Of a DNA stretch of 64,000 nt, positions 8,966 to 18,205 are shown piece by piece; positions within the stretch are counted from its first letter, which is position 1, and the number at the start of each line of letters is the position of its first letter. The position numbers were made by a program, and so were the translations under genes. The stretch comes from Rubrivivax sp. Its GTDB lineage: Bacteria; Pseudomonadota; Gammaproteobacteria; Burkholderiales; Burkholderiaceae_C. The stretch lies in assembly GCA_020248915.1 (NCBI GenBank), contig JADCGP010000009.1, positions 167,698-231,697 of the forward strand, written 5' to 3'. A model generated the notes under the pieces. It was not told the DNA's origin. It did not search any database and saw only the letters and a list, made by a program, of their open reading frames with translations.

Positions 8966-9406
8966 TCAGTGCAGCGTGCCGGGCGCGTCGGCGGCCGCGG
9001 CCGCCTCCTGCAGCGTGCCGGGGCTCGTGTGGTGCGCGGCGATGCGCCAGCCCTGCGCCGTCTTGACGTAGACGTTGCTGGCGATGACCCAGGCGGCCTG
9101 CGTCGAGCCGCGCTCGCCGGGGACGTCGATGCGCTCGACGAGGTGGTGCACGGCACCGCCGTGCCACTCGAGCCGCCGCACCTGCTCGGGCACGACCGGG
9201 ATGGCGCCGTTGGCGAAGATGGCGCCGAAGCTGGCGCGGATCGCGGGCGCGCCCACCAGCCGCGGGCCGCCGGGGTGCACGCACACGACCTCGTCGTCGT
9301 CGGCCCACAGCGACATCAGCAGTTCCAGGTCGCCGCGGCGCAGCGCCTCGTAGAAGCGGGCCTCGACGTCGTCGGGGCCGTCGGCCGTGGGCGGCGGCGT
9401 GCGCAC
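8966..9406 (-). CDS. NTF2/SnoaL-like protein
   Basis: 146 residues from a GTG start. It has the small cone-shaped NTF2 fold pattern: an N-terminal helix (VEARFYEALRRGDLELLMSLWADDDEVVCVHPGG) followed by beta strands (WHGGAVHHLVERIDV, AAWVIASNVYVKTAQGWRIAAHHTS). Such proteins are usually small enzymes or ligand binders; no substrate can be named. It starts 10 nt after the purU stop and is probably co-transcribed with it. Confidence 0.82.
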   Translation of the reverse strand: MRTPPPTADGPDDVEARFYEALRRGDLELLMSLWADDDEVVCVHPGGPRLVGAPAIRASFGAIFANGAIPVVPEQVRRLEWHGGAVHHLVERIDVPGERGSTQAAWVIASNVYVKTAQGWRIAAHHTSPGTLQEAAAAADAPGTLH

Positions 9407-9416
9407 CGGGGGCCCG

Positions 9417-10301
9417 CTAGCGGAAGACCACGCACTTGTGGCCGTTGCGCAGCACGCGGTGCTCGGCGTGCCAGCGCACGGCGCGCGCGAGCACGACGCA
9501 CTCGATGTCGCGGCCGACGGCAGTGAAGTCCTCGGCCGACAGCGTGTGGTCGACGCGCTCGACGTCCTGCTCGATGATCGGCCCCTCGTCGAGGTCGGCC
9601 GTCACGTAATGCGCGGTGGCGCCGATCAGCTTGACGCCGCGCGCGTGCGCCTGCGCGTACGGGCGTGCGCCCTTGAAGCTGGGCAGGAAGCTGTGGTGGA
9701 TGTTGATGGCGCGCCCGGCCAGCGCCTCGCACAGCGCGGGGCTGAGGATCTGCATGTAGCGCGCCAGCACGACGAAGTCGATGCGCTCGCGCTCCACCAG
9801 CGCCAGCACCTGCCGCTCCTGCTCCTGCCGCTCCGCGGGGTCGGCGCCGGCGCGCAGCGGCAGGTGATGGAAGGGCACGCCGTAGCTGGCCGCCAGCGAC
9901 TCGAAGGTCGGGTGGTTCGAGGCGATCGCCGGTACCTCGAGCGGCAGCGAGCCGCTGCGCACGCGGAACAGCAGGTCGTTCAGGCAGTGCCCGTGCTGGC
10001 TCACCATCAGCAGCGCGCGCGGCCGCCGCCCCAGCGGATGCAGCGCGAGCTCCATGCCGAACTGCTGCCGCGTGTGCTCGAACATCGCCGCCAGCGTCTG
10101 CACGCCGGCCAGCTGCGGCGGCGCACGGAAGTGCACGCGCATGAAGAACAGGCCGCTGGCGTCGTCGCCCTCGATGTCGCCGAACTGCTGCGAGTCGACG
10201 ATGTTGCAGCCGGCCTGGAACAGCAGCCCGGAGACCGCGTGCACGATGCCCTTGGTGTCGCGGCAGGCCAGCGTGAGGACGAACTCGTGGTCGGAAGACA
10301 C
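9417..10301 (-). CDS. purU: Formyltetrahydrofolate deformylase
   Basis: 294 residues. It hydrolyses 10-formyl-THF to formate and THF, balancing one-carbon pools. An N-terminal ACT domain (FVLTLACRDTKGIVHAVSGLLFQAGCNI) is followed by the formyltransferase-fold catalytic domain with INIHHSFLPSFKGA and the active-site Asp in HYVTADLDEGPII. The GTG at 10301 is chosen because it gives the standard length and a TACAAT -10 lies 7 nt upstream; a longer upstream frame is Arg/Pro-rich and unlike the family. Confidence 0.95.
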   Translation of the reverse strand: MSSDHEFVLTLACRDTKGIVHAVSGLLFQAGCNIVDSQQFGDIEGDDASGLFFMRVHFRAPPQLAGVQTLAAMFEHTRQQFGMELALHPLGRRPRALLMVSQHGHCLNDLLFRVRSGSLPLEVPAIASNHPTFESLAASYGVPFHHLPLRAGADPAERQEQERQVLALVERERIDFVVLARYMQILSPALCEALAGRAINIHHSFLPSFKGARPYAQAHARGVKLIGATAHYVTADLDEGPIIEQDVERVDHTLSAEDFTAVGRDIECVVLARAVRWHAEHRVLRNGHKCVVFR

Positions 10302-10308
10302 GTGCGGG

Positions 10309-10314
10309 ATTGTA
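10309..10314 (-). promoter_or_regulatory. -10 element of purU, 7 nt before the GTG
   Basis: TACAAT on the minus strand. The spacing puts the expected transcription start at or within two bases of the start codon, implying a leaderless or nearly leaderless mRNA. Confidence 0.5.
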
Positions 10315-10359
10315 GGCAGCGCTGCGCGGGCGGCCGGGCGGCGGCGCGCCCGTGCCCGC

Positions 10360-11031
10360 TCAGCGCTCGCCGGCCGGGGTGGGCAGCGGGCCGGCCGGCC
10401 CGTCCGGGTGGTCGGGGTCGGCGAGCGCCTCCAGGTGGGCTGCATCGGCCCAGCGCTCGATGACCAGCGTGCCGTCGCGCCAGCGCAGCCGGTTCAGCCC
10501 CGTGTTGGGGATCTCGCAGCGGCGCAGTCCGGCGATGGGCTCGCCGCGCGCGGTGCGCCACAGCATGTCGAGCACGCCGCCGTGCGTCATCACGGCCACC
10601 CGCCGGCCCGGGTGCGCCTCGGCGAGGTCGCGCACGGCGTCGAGCACGCGGCGGTGGAAGTCGAGCAGGCTCTCGCCGCCGGGCAGCGCGAAGTTGCCCT
10701 CGTGGTCGAGCCAGCGCCGCCACAGCTCGGGGTGGCGCTGGCGGATCGTGGGCACGTCCAGCCCCTCGAGCACGCCGAAGCCCTGCTCGCGCAGGCCGGG
10801 GTGCGGCGCCAAACCGCGGCGCCACGCCTCGGCCAGTGGCTGCGCGGTCTGGCGCGCCCGGACGAGGTCGCTGGTGACGAAGGCGTCGTGCGGTTCGTCG
10901 GCCAGCCGCGCCGCCAGCGCAGCCGCCTGGCGCCGGCCGGTGGCGTTGAGCGGCACGTCGATCTGGCCCTGGAAGCGCTGCTGGCGGTTCCAGTCGGTCT
11001 CGCCGTGGCGGATGAAGAGCAGCTCGGTCAT
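10360..11031 (-). CDS. Histidine phosphatase family protein (phosphoglycerate-mutase-like)
   Basis: 223 residues, MTELLFIRHGETDWNRQQRFQG. It contains the phosphate-accepting RHGE motif, the partner Arg in SDLVRARQTAQ, and the second His in MTHGGVLDML. These soluble phosphatases act on small phosphoesters (for example alpha-ribazole phosphate or sugar phosphates); the substrate cannot be fixed. It is 8 nt downstream of the VOC protein gene on the same strand, so probably one unit. A paralogue with RHAQ lies at 52197-52844. Confidence 0.9.
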   Translation of the reverse strand: MTELLFIRHGETDWNRQQRFQGQIDVPLNATGRRQAAALAARLADEPHDAFVTSDLVRARQTAQPLAEAWRRGLAPHPGLREQGFGVLEGLDVPTIRQRHPELWRRWLDHEGNFALPGGESLLDFHRRVLDAVRDLAEAHPGRRVAVMTHGGVLDMLWRTARGEPIAGLRRCEIPNTGLNRLRWRDGTLVIERWADAAHLEALADPDHPDGPAGPLPTPAGER

Positions 11032-11039
11032 CCGCGGCG

Positions 11040-11459
11040 TCAGCGGGCGAACAGCCGCGACGGGTCCTTGAAGCTCTTGAACTCGAGCGCGTTGCCGGAC
11101 GGGTCGCGGAAGAACATCGTCGCCTGCTCGCCCACCTGGCCGGCGAAGCGGATGCAGGGCTCGATGACGAAGCGCACGCCGCGCTCGCGCAGCCGCGCGG
11201 CCAGCGCGTGGAACGCGTCCCAGTCGAGCACGACGCCGAAGTGCGGCACCGGCACGTCGTGGCCGTCGACCGGGTTGTGGTGGTCGGCGCCGCGGGGCGG
11301 GGCGAGGTGGGCCACGATCTGGTGGCCGTAGAGGTCGAAGTCGATCCACTCGTCGCTGCTGCGACCCTCGGGGCAGCCGAGCAGGCCGCCGTAGAAGGCG
11401 CGCGCGGCGGCGAGGTCGTCGACCGGGAAGGCGAGGTGGAAGGGGGCGATCGGGCTCAT
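11040..11459 (-). CDS. VOC (glyoxalase/bleomycin-resistance fold) family protein
   Basis: 139 residues from ATG 11459: [28 protein letters not shown]. The repeated beta-alpha-beta-beta-beta pattern is visible, with candidate metal ligands His8, the His in [14 protein letters not shown], and the Glu in [10 protein letters not shown]. It is likely a small cytoplasmic metal-dependent lyase or dioxygenase-like enzyme with unknown substrate. First gene of a pair with the histidine phosphatase. Confidence 0.85.
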   Translation of the reverse strand: MSPIAPFHLAFPVDDLAAARAFYGGLLGCPEGRSSDEWIDFDLYGHQIVAHLAPPRGADHHNPVDGHDVPVPHFGVVLDWDAFHALAARLRERGVRFVIEPCIRFAGQVGEQATMFFRDPSGNALEFKSFKDPSRLFAR

Positions 11460-11617
11460 CGGCGGGCTCGTCGGCGTGCGGACTGGCGGGTGCGGGCGGA
11501 TGCGGGCGGGGCGGGGCAGGCCTGCAGCATAGCCGCCCTGCGGGCCCGGGGTGCGGCGGTGCAGCGGCCCTGCGGCCTTGCGGCCCCGCAGGAGCGCGCA
11601 GCGTGCATCATCTGGGC

Positions 11618-12382
11618 ATGACGACCTTGGTGCTGCTGCCGGGACTGGCCTGCGACGGCGAGGTGTGGGAGGGCGTGCTCGGCGCGCTCCGCGGGGCGGG
11701 CGCCGTGGGCACAGCGGGCGCAGCGGGTGCAGCGGCATCGGGCCTGCGCTGCGTGGTGTCCGACGTGCACTTCCGCGCGCCTTCGCTGCCGGCGATGGCC
11801 TCGCTGCTGCTGGAGAGCCACGCCGGCCCGCTGGTGCTGGCGGGCCACTCGATGGGCGGCATGGTGGCGCTCGAGGCGCTGCGCCAGGCGCCCGACCGCA
11901 TCGGGGCCGCGGCGCTGCTGGGCAGCACGGCGCGGCCCGACACGCCCGAGCTGGTGCGGCTGCGCACCGAGGCCTGCGCGCTGTTCGAGCAGGGTCGCGC
12001 CGAGGAGGTGCTGCGTGCCAACGTCGCCTTCGCGTTCGACCCGGCCAACCTCGGCGAGGGGGCGCCCGACCCCGGGCTGGTGGCGCGCTACTTCGCGCTC
12101 GTGCTGCGCGCCGGCGCGGCGCAGCTGGTGGCGCAGAACCGCGCGGTGATGGCGCGCGCCGACCAGCGGCCGCACCTGGGCGCGGTCCGCTGCCCGCTGC
12201 TGGTGGCCTGCGGCCGCGCCGACCTGCTGACCCCGCCCGAGTGCAGCGAGGAGATCGCCGCCGCGGTGCCGGGCGCCGAGCTGCATCTGCTGGACGGCTG
12301 CGGCCACATGCTGACGCTGGAGCAGCCCGCCGCGGTGGCCGCGCTGCTGGCCGGCTGGCTGCGCAACCTGCGGCTTTCCTGA
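11618..12382 (+). CDS. Alpha/beta hydrolase
   Basis: 254 residues from ATG 11618 ([19 protein letters not shown]); an in-frame ATG five codons earlier is less like the family. Nucleophile elbow GHSMGGM, acid region [12 protein letters not shown] and catalytic His in [12 protein letters not shown], so the Ser-Asp-His triad looks complete. It resembles small esterases of the pimeloyl-carboxylesterase type. It lies 53 nt upstream of mlaE and may share its transcript. Confidence 0.85.
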   Translation: MTTLVLLPGLACDGEVWEGVLGALRGAGAVGTAGAAGAAASGLRCVVSDVHFRAPSLPAMASLLLESHAGPLVLAGHSMGGMVALEALRQAPDRIGAAALLGSTARPDTPELVRLRTEACALFEQGRAEEVLRANVAFAFDPANLGEGAPDPGLVARYFALVLRAGAAQLVAQNRAVMARADQRPHLGAVRCPLLVACGRADLLTPPECSEEIAAAVPGAELHLLDGCGHMLTLEQPAAVAALLAGWLRNLRLS

Positions 12383-12435
12383 TCGAGGGCAGAAACCCGC
12401 GCGCTGCCGCGGCCGCGGCGCGCGGCGGCGCAGGC

Positions 12436-13557
12436 ATGATGGACGACATGGCGCGTCCGCACCCGTCACCGTCCGCGCGCTGGCTCGACGCAGCCGGCGG
12501 CGCTGGGGGCGCTGCCGTGCTCGTGCTCGAGGGCGACTGGCGCGGCGCCGTCGTGCGCGCCCCGCAGCCGCCTGCCGGCCTCGGGGGCGCCGGGGCGACG
12601 CTGCGCATCGACGCCGGCGCGCTGGCGGCCTGGGATGCCGACCTCGCACCGGCGCTGTGGCCGCTGCTGGCACCGCTGGCGCGGCGCGGGGTGGTGCTCG
12701 ACCTGTCCGGCCTGCCCGAGCCCGCGCGCGCCGCGCTCGCGCTGGCGCTGCCGCGCCCGGCCGAGACGGCGCCGGCCGAGCCCGAGGCCCGGCGCTGGCG
12801 AGGGCGGGGCGGGCTGCGCTCGCTGCTGCAGTTCGTGGGCGAGGTGCTGCTCGCGCTCGGGGCCGTGCTGCGCGGCCGCGGCGTGCTGCGGCTGCGCGAG
12901 CTGCTCGCGCAGCTCGACCGCGTCGGCCCCGGCAGCCTGCCGATCGTCACGCTCACCGTGTTCCTGGCCGGGCTGCTGCTGGCCTACGTGGGCGGCTCGC
13001 AGCTCGACCGCATCGGCGCGGGCGAATACATCGCGCAGGTGGTCACCGTGGGCGTGGTGCGCGAGATGGCCGCCATCATGACCGGCATCATCCTGGCCGG
13101 GCGCCTGGGCGCGGCCTTCGCGGCCGAGCTGGCCTCGATGCAGGCGAGCGAGGAGATCGACGCGCTGCGCACGCTGGGCGTGGACCCGGTCGCGCACCTG
13201 GTGCTGCCGCGGCTGCTGGCGGCCGTGGCGATGGCGCCGCTGCTGGTGCTGTACGCGATGGCGGTGGGCGTGCTGGCCGGCATGCTGCCCACCGTGGGCG
13301 TGTACCGGATCGGCGCCGCCGAGTACCTGCACGGCGCGCGCGAGGCTTTCACCTGGACCCACCTGTGGATCGGCCTGGCCAAGGGCACGCTGTACCTGGC
13401 GCTGGTGGCGCTGGCCGGCTGCCGCGAGGGCCTGCGCGCCGGGCGCAGCGCGCAGGCGGTGGGCGAGGCCACGACGCGCGCCGTCGTGCGCGCGCTGGTG
13501 TGGATCGTGGCGGCGGCCTGCGCGAGCACGGTGGTGCTCACGTGGCTGCGCTACTGA
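12436..13557 (+). CDS. mlaE: MlaE-family ABC permease with N-terminal STAS-like extension
   Basis: 373 residues. The first ~110 residues are Ala/Pro-rich with a STAS-like pattern ([37 protein letters not shown]). The MlaE permease domain follows, with several membrane helices and the family motif [30 protein letters not shown]. MlaE is the inner-membrane part of the ABC system moving phospholipids between the inner and outer membranes. The fused STAS-like part may replace the separate MlaB subunit. First core gene of the mlaE-F-D-PqiC operon; starts at 12439 or 12448 are also possible. Confidence 0.9.
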   Translation: MMDDMARPHPSPSARWLDAAGGAGGAAVLVLEGDWRGAVVRAPQPPAGLGGAGATLRIDAGALAAWDADLAPALWPLLAPLARRGVVLDLSGLPEPARAALALALPRPAETAPAEPEARRWRGRGGLRSLLQFVGEVLLALGAVLRGRGVLRLRELLAQLDRVGPGSLPIVTLTVFLAGLLLAYVGGSQLDRIGAGEYIAQVVTVGVVREMAAIMTGIILAGRLGAAFAAELASMQASEEIDALRTLGVDPVAHLVLPRLLAAVAMAPLLVLYAMAVGVLAGMLPTVGVYRIGAAEYLHGAREAFTWTHLWIGLAKGTLYLALVALAGCREGLRAGRSAQAVGEATTRAVVRALVWIVAAACASTVVLTWLRY

Positions 13558-13571
13558 AAGGGGGCCGGGCG

Positions 13572-14327
13572 ATGGGGGCCGAGGCGCTCGTCACCGTCGA
13601 AGGCCTGCGCCTGGAGATCGACGGCCAGGTGGTGCAGCGCGATCTCGCCTTCGACATCCGCGCCGGCGAGGTGCTCGTGATCGTCGGCGCGAGCGGCTGC
13701 GGCAAGAGCACGCTGCTGCGCCACCTGGTGGGCCTGCAGGTGCCGGCGGCCGGCCGCGTGCGCTACGGGCCGCACGACCTCAACCGCTGCGACGAGCGCA
13801 CGCTGGCCGCGATCCGTCGCCGCTTCGGCGTGATGTTCCAGGCCGGCGCGCTGTGGAGCGCGTCGACGGTGGGCGAGAATCTGGTGCTGCCGATGCGCCT
13901 GTTCACCCGCCTCACGCCGGCCGCGCGCGAGCAGCGCGCGCGCTTCAAGCTCGCGCTGGTCGGCATGGAGGGCGCCTACGACATGCTGCCGGCCCAGCTG
14001 TCGGGCGGGATGCGCAAGCGCGTCGCGATCGCGCGCGCGCTCGCGCTCGACCCCGAGCTGCTGTACCTGGACGAGCCGACCTCGGGCCTCGACCCGGTCA
14101 ACGCCGCGCGGCTGGACGGGCTGATCCGCGGGCTGCGGCGCCACCTCGGCACGACGGTGGTGATGGTCACGCACTCGATCGACAGCGTGTTCGCGGTGGC
14201 CGACCGCGCGCTGTTCCTCGACGCCGAGGCGCGCACGATGACGGCGCTGGACACGCCCGCCGCGCTGGCCGCGCACGGGCCGGCCGCGGTGCGCGACTTC
14301 CTGCGCCGCGAACAGGAGCCGGCATGA
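13572..14327 (+). CDS. mlaF: MlaF-family ABC ATPase
   Basis: 251 residues. Walker A GASGCGKST, signature LSGGM, Walker B LLYLDEPTS and switch His in VTHSID are all present. It powers the MCE-type lipid transporter with MlaE and MlaD. It starts 14 nt after mlaE and ends 25 nt before mlaD. Confidence 0.93.
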   Translation: MGAEALVTVEGLRLEIDGQVVQRDLAFDIRAGEVLVIVGASGCGKSTLLRHLVGLQVPAAGRVRYGPHDLNRCDERTLAAIRRRFGVMFQAGALWSASTVGENLVLPMRLFTRLTPAAREQRARFKLALVGMEGAYDMLPAQLSGGMRKRVAIARALALDPELLYLDEPTSGLDPVNAARLDGLIRGLRRHLGTTVVMVTHSIDSVFAVADRALFLDAEARTMTALDTPAALAAHGPAAVRDFLRREQEPA

Positions 14328-14352
14328 GGCGGCGGCTGCAGCGGGGCAGGCC

Positions 14353-15363
14353 ATGAGCAGCCCGCGCCGCGCCGCGCTGGCGCTGCGCCTGGGCGGCTTC
14401 GTGCTCGGCGGCGCGCTGCTGGCCCTGGTGGCCGTGGCGCTGCTGGTCGGCGGCTGGCTGCAGCGCACCGAGGTGGTGGAGATGAGCTTCCGCGGCTCGG
14501 TGCAGGGCCTGCACACCGGCGCGCCGGTCGTGCTGCGCGGCGTGCCGGTGGGCTACGTCACGGCCATCGGCCTGTCGGGCGGGGCCGAGGGGCTGGTGAT
14601 TCCGGTGCGGGCGCAGATCCGCAGCGAAGACCTTGGCGGGGCCACGCTGGCGTCGCTGCTCGAGGGCGGCCTCGTCGCCCGGCTGGCCACGCGCAGCCTG
14701 CTGTCGGGGCAGCTCCACGTCGAGCTCGACCTGCGCCCGGAGGTCGCCGCCGAGGCGCGGCGGCGCATGACCCCCGCCGCCGTCGGACGGCTGGCGATCC
14801 CCACCGCGGCATCGTGGCAGCAGGGCGTGCAGGAACAGATCGAGGCGCTCGACCTGCGTCAGTTGTCGGCCGACCTGGGCGCCACGCTGACGAGCGTGCG
14901 CCTGCTGATGCAGTCGCCCGACCTCAAGCGCACTCTCGCCGGCCTGGCCGACACCAGCGAGCGCGCGGCGCGGGTGGCCGCGCAGCTCGAGCAGCGGCTG
15001 CCGGCGCTGGCCGCGCGTGCCGACGGCACGCTGGCGAGCGCGGGCCTGGCGGCCGACCGCATCGGTGCGGCGGCCGAGCGCGGCGCCCAGGCGGCGCAGC
15101 AGGTCGGCGCGGCGGCCAGCGGCGCGCAGGCGCTGCTCGATCCGGACGCGGCGCTGGCGCGCAGCGTGCGCCGCGCTGCCGACGAACTGGCCGCGGGCGC
15201 CACCGCGCTGCGGGCTGCCGCCGAGCAGGCCGAGCCCACGCTGGCCGGCACCGAGCGCGCGCTCGACGAGGTGGCGCGCGCGTCGCGCGCGGTGCGCGAG
15301 CTGGCCGAACTGCTGGAACGGGATCCGCAGGTGCTGCTGCGGGGCAAGCGAGGATCGCCATGA
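14353..15363 (+). CDS. mlaD: MlaD-type MCE-domain lipid-binding protein
   Basis: 336 residues. One N-terminal membrane helix (about 9-36) anchors a periplasmic MCE domain (VEMSFRGSVQGLHTGAPVVLRGVPVGYVTAIGL), followed by a long Ala-rich helical region (about 170-330). It is longer than the ~180-residue E. coli MlaD, more like MCE proteins of the extended type that bridge the periplasm. Its stop overlaps the next start in an ATGA. Confidence 0.9.
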   Translation: MSSPRRAALALRLGGFVLGGALLALVAVALLVGGWLQRTEVVEMSFRGSVQGLHTGAPVVLRGVPVGYVTAIGLSGGAEGLVIPVRAQIRSEDLGGATLASLLEGGLVARLATRSLLSGQLHVELDLRPEVAAEARRRMTPAAVGRLAIPTAASWQQGVQEQIEALDLRQLSADLGATLTSVRLLMQSPDLKRTLAGLADTSERAARVAAQLEQRLPALAARADGTLASAGLAADRIGAAAERGAQAAQQVGAAASGAQALLDPDAALARSVRRAADELAAGATALRAAAEQAEPTLAGTERALDEVARASRAVRELAELLERDPQVLLRGKRGSP

Positions 15364-15968
15364 AGCTTGGGCCGAGGGCGGCGCTCGCTGTCGCCATGCT
15401 GCTGCTGGCCGGCTGCGGGTCTGCCCCGCCGCCCGACCGCCTGCTGCGGCTGCCGCTCGCGGCCGCCGCGGCCACGCCATCCGCCGCCGCATCACCCGCC
15501 CCCGAGCCCTGGCTGCTCGTGCTGCCGGTGGCCGTGCCTTCCTACCTGGACACCTCGGCGCTGCTGGTGCCCGACCCCGGCGCCGGTCTGGCGCCGCTGC
15601 CCGGCGTGCGCTGGGCCGAGCCGCTGCGCGACGCGGTGCCGCGCCTGCTGCGCCACGACCTGGCGCAGCTGCGCGGCGATGCCGGGCCCTGGACCGCGCC
15701 GCTGCCGCCCGGCCTGACGGCGGCGCGGCTGCGCGTGGAGCTGCTCGCCTTCGAGGCCGAGGCCGACGGTGCCGCGGTGCGGCTGGCAGCGCGCTGGTCA
15801 CTGGCGCGCGCCGACGGCAGCGCGCTGCAGGCCGCCCGCGCCGAGCTGCGCGTGCCGGTGGCCGGCGCCGGCCCGGACGCGCTGGTGCTCGCTCACCGGC
15901 AGGCACTGCGGCAGCTTGCCGAACGCATCGCGATGACGCACGCAGGTGCCGCGGCGCCGGGCCGCTGA
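15360..15968 (+). CDS. PqiC-like/ABC transport auxiliary lipoprotein
   Basis: 202 residues. A lipoprotein signal with lipobox LLAGC at residues 16-20 is followed by a PqiC/ABC-aux domain (DRLLRLPLAA, YLDTSALLVPD, VRLAARWSLARADG). PqiC-like lipoproteins sit in the outer membrane and complete MCE transport systems. ATGA overlap with mlaD indicates translational coupling, so this operon uses a PqiC-type lipoprotein instead of the soluble carrier MlaC. Confidence 0.85.
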   Translation: MKLGPRAALAVAMLLLAGCGSAPPPDRLLRLPLAAAAATPSAAASPAPEPWLLVLPVAVPSYLDTSALLVPDPGAGLAPLPGVRWAEPLRDAVPRLLRHDLAQLRGDAGPWTAPLPPGLTAARLRVELLAFEAEADGAAVRLAARWSLARADGSALQAARAELRVPVAGAGPDALVLAHRQALRQLAERIAMTHAGAAAPGR

Positions 15969-16036
15969 GCCACCCGCAGCGGCGCCGGCACGCCGCGCCG
16001 CGATCGGGTCGGCGCGGCTGCCTTGCCACGCCTTCA

Positions 16037-16077
16037 GCGCCACTGCGCCGCCACCCGGTCGGCGCCACTGCGCCGCC
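16037..16077. repeat. 16-bp direct repeat
   Basis: GCGCCACTGCGCCGCC occurs at 16037-16052 and again at 16062-16077 between the convergent Mla operon and GST gene. No function suggested. Confidence 0.7.
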
Positions 16078-16083
16078 TGCCGT

Positions 16084-16710
16084 TCAGCCCGGCAGCGACG
16101 CCAGCACGCGAGCGATCGCAGGCCGCGCCGCGGTGCGCTCGGCGTGCTCCCGCACGCGCGGGAATCGCGCCACGTCCACGCCGTCGCCGGGCAGCCAGCG
16201 CGTGATGGTGAACAGGTACGGGTCGGCCACGCTGTAGGCGTCGCCCAGCACCCACGGCCCCGCGAGCATCTCGCGCTCGATCAGGTCGAAGCAGGCCGCC
16301 ATCGACTGCGGCACCTTGCGCTGCATCGCCTGCAGCGCCGCGGTGTCGTCCGCATCCACCCAGCGGTAGCCGCGCATCCGGTGCGCGTGCGCCACGTGCA
16401 CGGTGCTGCACAGGTAGCTCAGGACGGACTGCAGCCGCGCGAAACCGAAGGCGTCGCCATGCGGCGCCAGCCCGGCGGCCGGGAAGCACTGCGCGACATA
16501 GGTCAGGATCGCCGGCGTCTCGGTGAGGATGCCCTGCGCGGTGCGCAGCGCGGGCACGCGGCCCTTCGGGTTGACGGCGAGGTAGGCAGGCCGCGTCTGC
16601 TCGCCGCCGGCGAGGTCGACGTTGACCACCTCGTACGGGGCGCCGGCTTCCTCGAGCGCGAACAGCGAGGCGATCGAGCAGGACTGGGGGTGGTGGTAGA
16701 GCGTGAGCAT
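16084..16710 (-). CDS. Glutathione S-transferase family protein
   Basis: 208 residues, MLTLYHHPQSCSIASLFALEEAG. The N-terminal thioredoxin-like domain has the GST pattern PALRTAQGILTETPAILTYVA, and the all-helical C-terminal domain contains VLGDAYSVADPYLFTITRW. A Cys or Ser near residue 10-12 would be the catalytic residue, as in beta-class GSTs. Single-gene unit. Confidence 0.9.
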   Translation of the reverse strand: MLTLYHHPQSCSIASLFALEEAGAPYEVVNVDLAGGEQTRPAYLAVNPKGRVPALRTAQGILTETPAILTYVAQCFPAAGLAPHGDAFGFARLQSVLSYLCSTVHVAHAHRMRGYRWVDADDTAALQAMQRKVPQSMAACFDLIEREMLAGPWVLGDAYSVADPYLFTITRWLPGDGVDVARFPRVREHAERTAARPAIARVLASLPG

Positions 16711-17028
16711 GGGGCGGGGCAGCGGACGGGTCGTTGCCTTGTCTGTCGGCAGCCGCTGCGGACTGTAGCGGCTGCGGAGCCTCGGCCGGCAACGGGCCAT
16801 GACGGCCCGAGGCAGAGGATGGCCGGAGGACGAGGACGTCGGATACTTCGGCGCAATCTGCCCGAATCCGCCCGAATCCGGCCCAAGCCTGCCGAGGGGA
16901 CCCCGCCGGACGGCCCGCGCGGGAGCGCGCCGGGGTGCCGCCGAGGTGCCGCCGAGGTGCCGTCGAGCTGCCGGAATGGGCCGAGCCGGGCTCCTGCCCG
17001 GCCGCACTGCCGACCTGGAGATCGACCG
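16711..17028. other. Gene-free region upstream of selD with a short tandem repeat
   Basis: Divergent promoter region of the GST gene and selD. It holds an 11-bp repeat GTGCCGCCGAG at 16935-16945 and 16946-16956, with a one-mismatch third copy at 16957-16967, and a doubled CCCGAATCCG near 16863. No ORF with a recognisable domain is present. Confidence 0.5.
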
Positions 17029-18099
17029 ATGACCGACACCGACGACGCCGCGCCCGAGCCGCGCCTGACCTCCCTCAGCCACGGCGGCGGCTGCGGCTGC
17101 AAGATCGCGCCCGGCGTGCTGTCGGAGATCCTGCGTGGCACTGCCGCGCTGCCGGTGCCGGCCGAGCTGCTGGTGGGCATCGAGACCTCGGACGACGCGG
17201 CCGTCTACCGGCTCGACGACGACAAGGCGCTGGTGGCGACCACCGACTTCTTCATGCCGATCGTCGACGACCCGTTCGACTTCGGCCGCATCGCCGCCAC
17301 CAACGCGATCAGCGACGTCTACGCGATGGGTGGGCGGCCGATCATGGCGCTGGCCATCGTCGGCATGCCGATCGGCGTGCTGGGCACCCGGACCATCGGC
17401 CGCGTGCTGGAGGGCGGCGCCAGCGCCTGCCGCGATGCCGGCATCCCGGTGGCCGGCGGTCACACCATCGACTCCGTGGAGGCGATCTACGGCCTGGTGG
17501 TGCTTGGCCTGGTGCACCCGGCGCGCGTCAAGCGCAACGCCGACGCGCGGCCCGGCGACCTGCTCGTGCTGGGCAAGCCGCTGGGCGTGGGCGTGCTCAG
17601 CGCGGCGCTGAAGAAGGGGGCGCTCGACGACGCCGGCTACGCGCGGATGGTGGCCACGACGACCCGGCTGAACACGCCCGGCCCCGAGCTGGCCGCACTC
17701 GAGGGCGTGCACGCGCTGACCGACGTCACCGGCTTCGGCCTCGCCGGGCACGCGCTGGAGGTCGCGCGAGGCTCCGGCTGCGAGGTGGCGATCGACTGGT
17801 CGCGCGTGCCGCTGCTGCCGGGCGCGCGCGAGCTGGCGGGGCGGGGCTTCGTCACCGGCGCGTCGGCGCGCAACTGGGCCGGCTACGGCGGCGCGGTCCG
17901 GCTGCCCGAGGGCTTCGCGGCCGAGGACCGGGCGCTGCTGACCGACCCGCAGACCAGCGGCGGCCTGCTCGTCTCGTGCGCGCCGCAGGCGCTCGATGCG
18001 GTGCGTGCGGTCTTCGGCCGCCATGGCTTCGATGCTGCCGCCGTGGTGGGCGAGGTGCGCCCGCGCGGCGACGGACCGCCGCGGCTGCTGGTGCGCTGA
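17029..18099 (+). CDS. selD: Selenide, water dikinase
   Basis: 356 residues. It makes selenophosphate from selenide and ATP for selenocysteine or 2-selenouridine synthesis. The N-terminal Gly-rich loop GGGCGCKIAP contains the catalytic Cys-Lys pair, so this is the Cys form and not a selenoprotein. PurM-like motifs follow (TTDFFMPIVDDPFDFGRIAA, ALTDVTGFGLAGHALE). The long upstream in-frame extension is rejected as Arg-rich. No selA, selB, selU or selenoprotein gene is in this window. Confidence 0.95.
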   Translation: MTDTDDAAPEPRLTSLSHGGGCGCKIAPGVLSEILRGTAALPVPAELLVGIETSDDAAVYRLDDDKALVATTDFFMPIVDDPFDFGRIAATNAISDVYAMGGRPIMALAIVGMPIGVLGTRTIGRVLEGGASACRDAGIPVAGGHTIDSVEAIYGLVVLGLVHPARVKRNADARPGDLLVLGKPLGVGVLSAALKKGALDDAGYARMVATTTRLNTPGPELAALEGVHALTDVTGFGLAGHALEVARGSGCEVAIDWSRVPLLPGARELAGRGFVTGASARNWAGYGGAVRLPEGFAAEDRALLTDPQTSGGLLVSCAPQALDAVRAVFGRHGFDAAAVVGEVRPRGDGPPRLLVR

Positions 18100-18180
18100 C
18101 CGCCGTCGGGGCGGCGGGGCCTCGATGGTGTGCCTGCGCGGGGCCCGGGGCGCCGGGCTGTCGGAGGGCCCGCCAGGGAC

Positions 18181-18205
18181 CGTCAGGGCCGGTCAGGGCC
18201 TGTCA
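18181..18205. repeat. 10-bp repeat over the carboxypeptidase stop codon
   Basis: Units CGTCAGGGCC, GGTCAGGGCC and TGTCAG lie in tandem at 18181-18206; the last overlaps the minus-strand stop codon of the M14 carboxypeptidase gene. Confidence 0.5.

Noticed and set aside
10352..11331. Plus-strand frames opposite the histidine phosphatase and VOC genes
   Set aside because: Translations are Arg/Ala-rich without motifs, while the minus strand has RHGE and VOC motifs.
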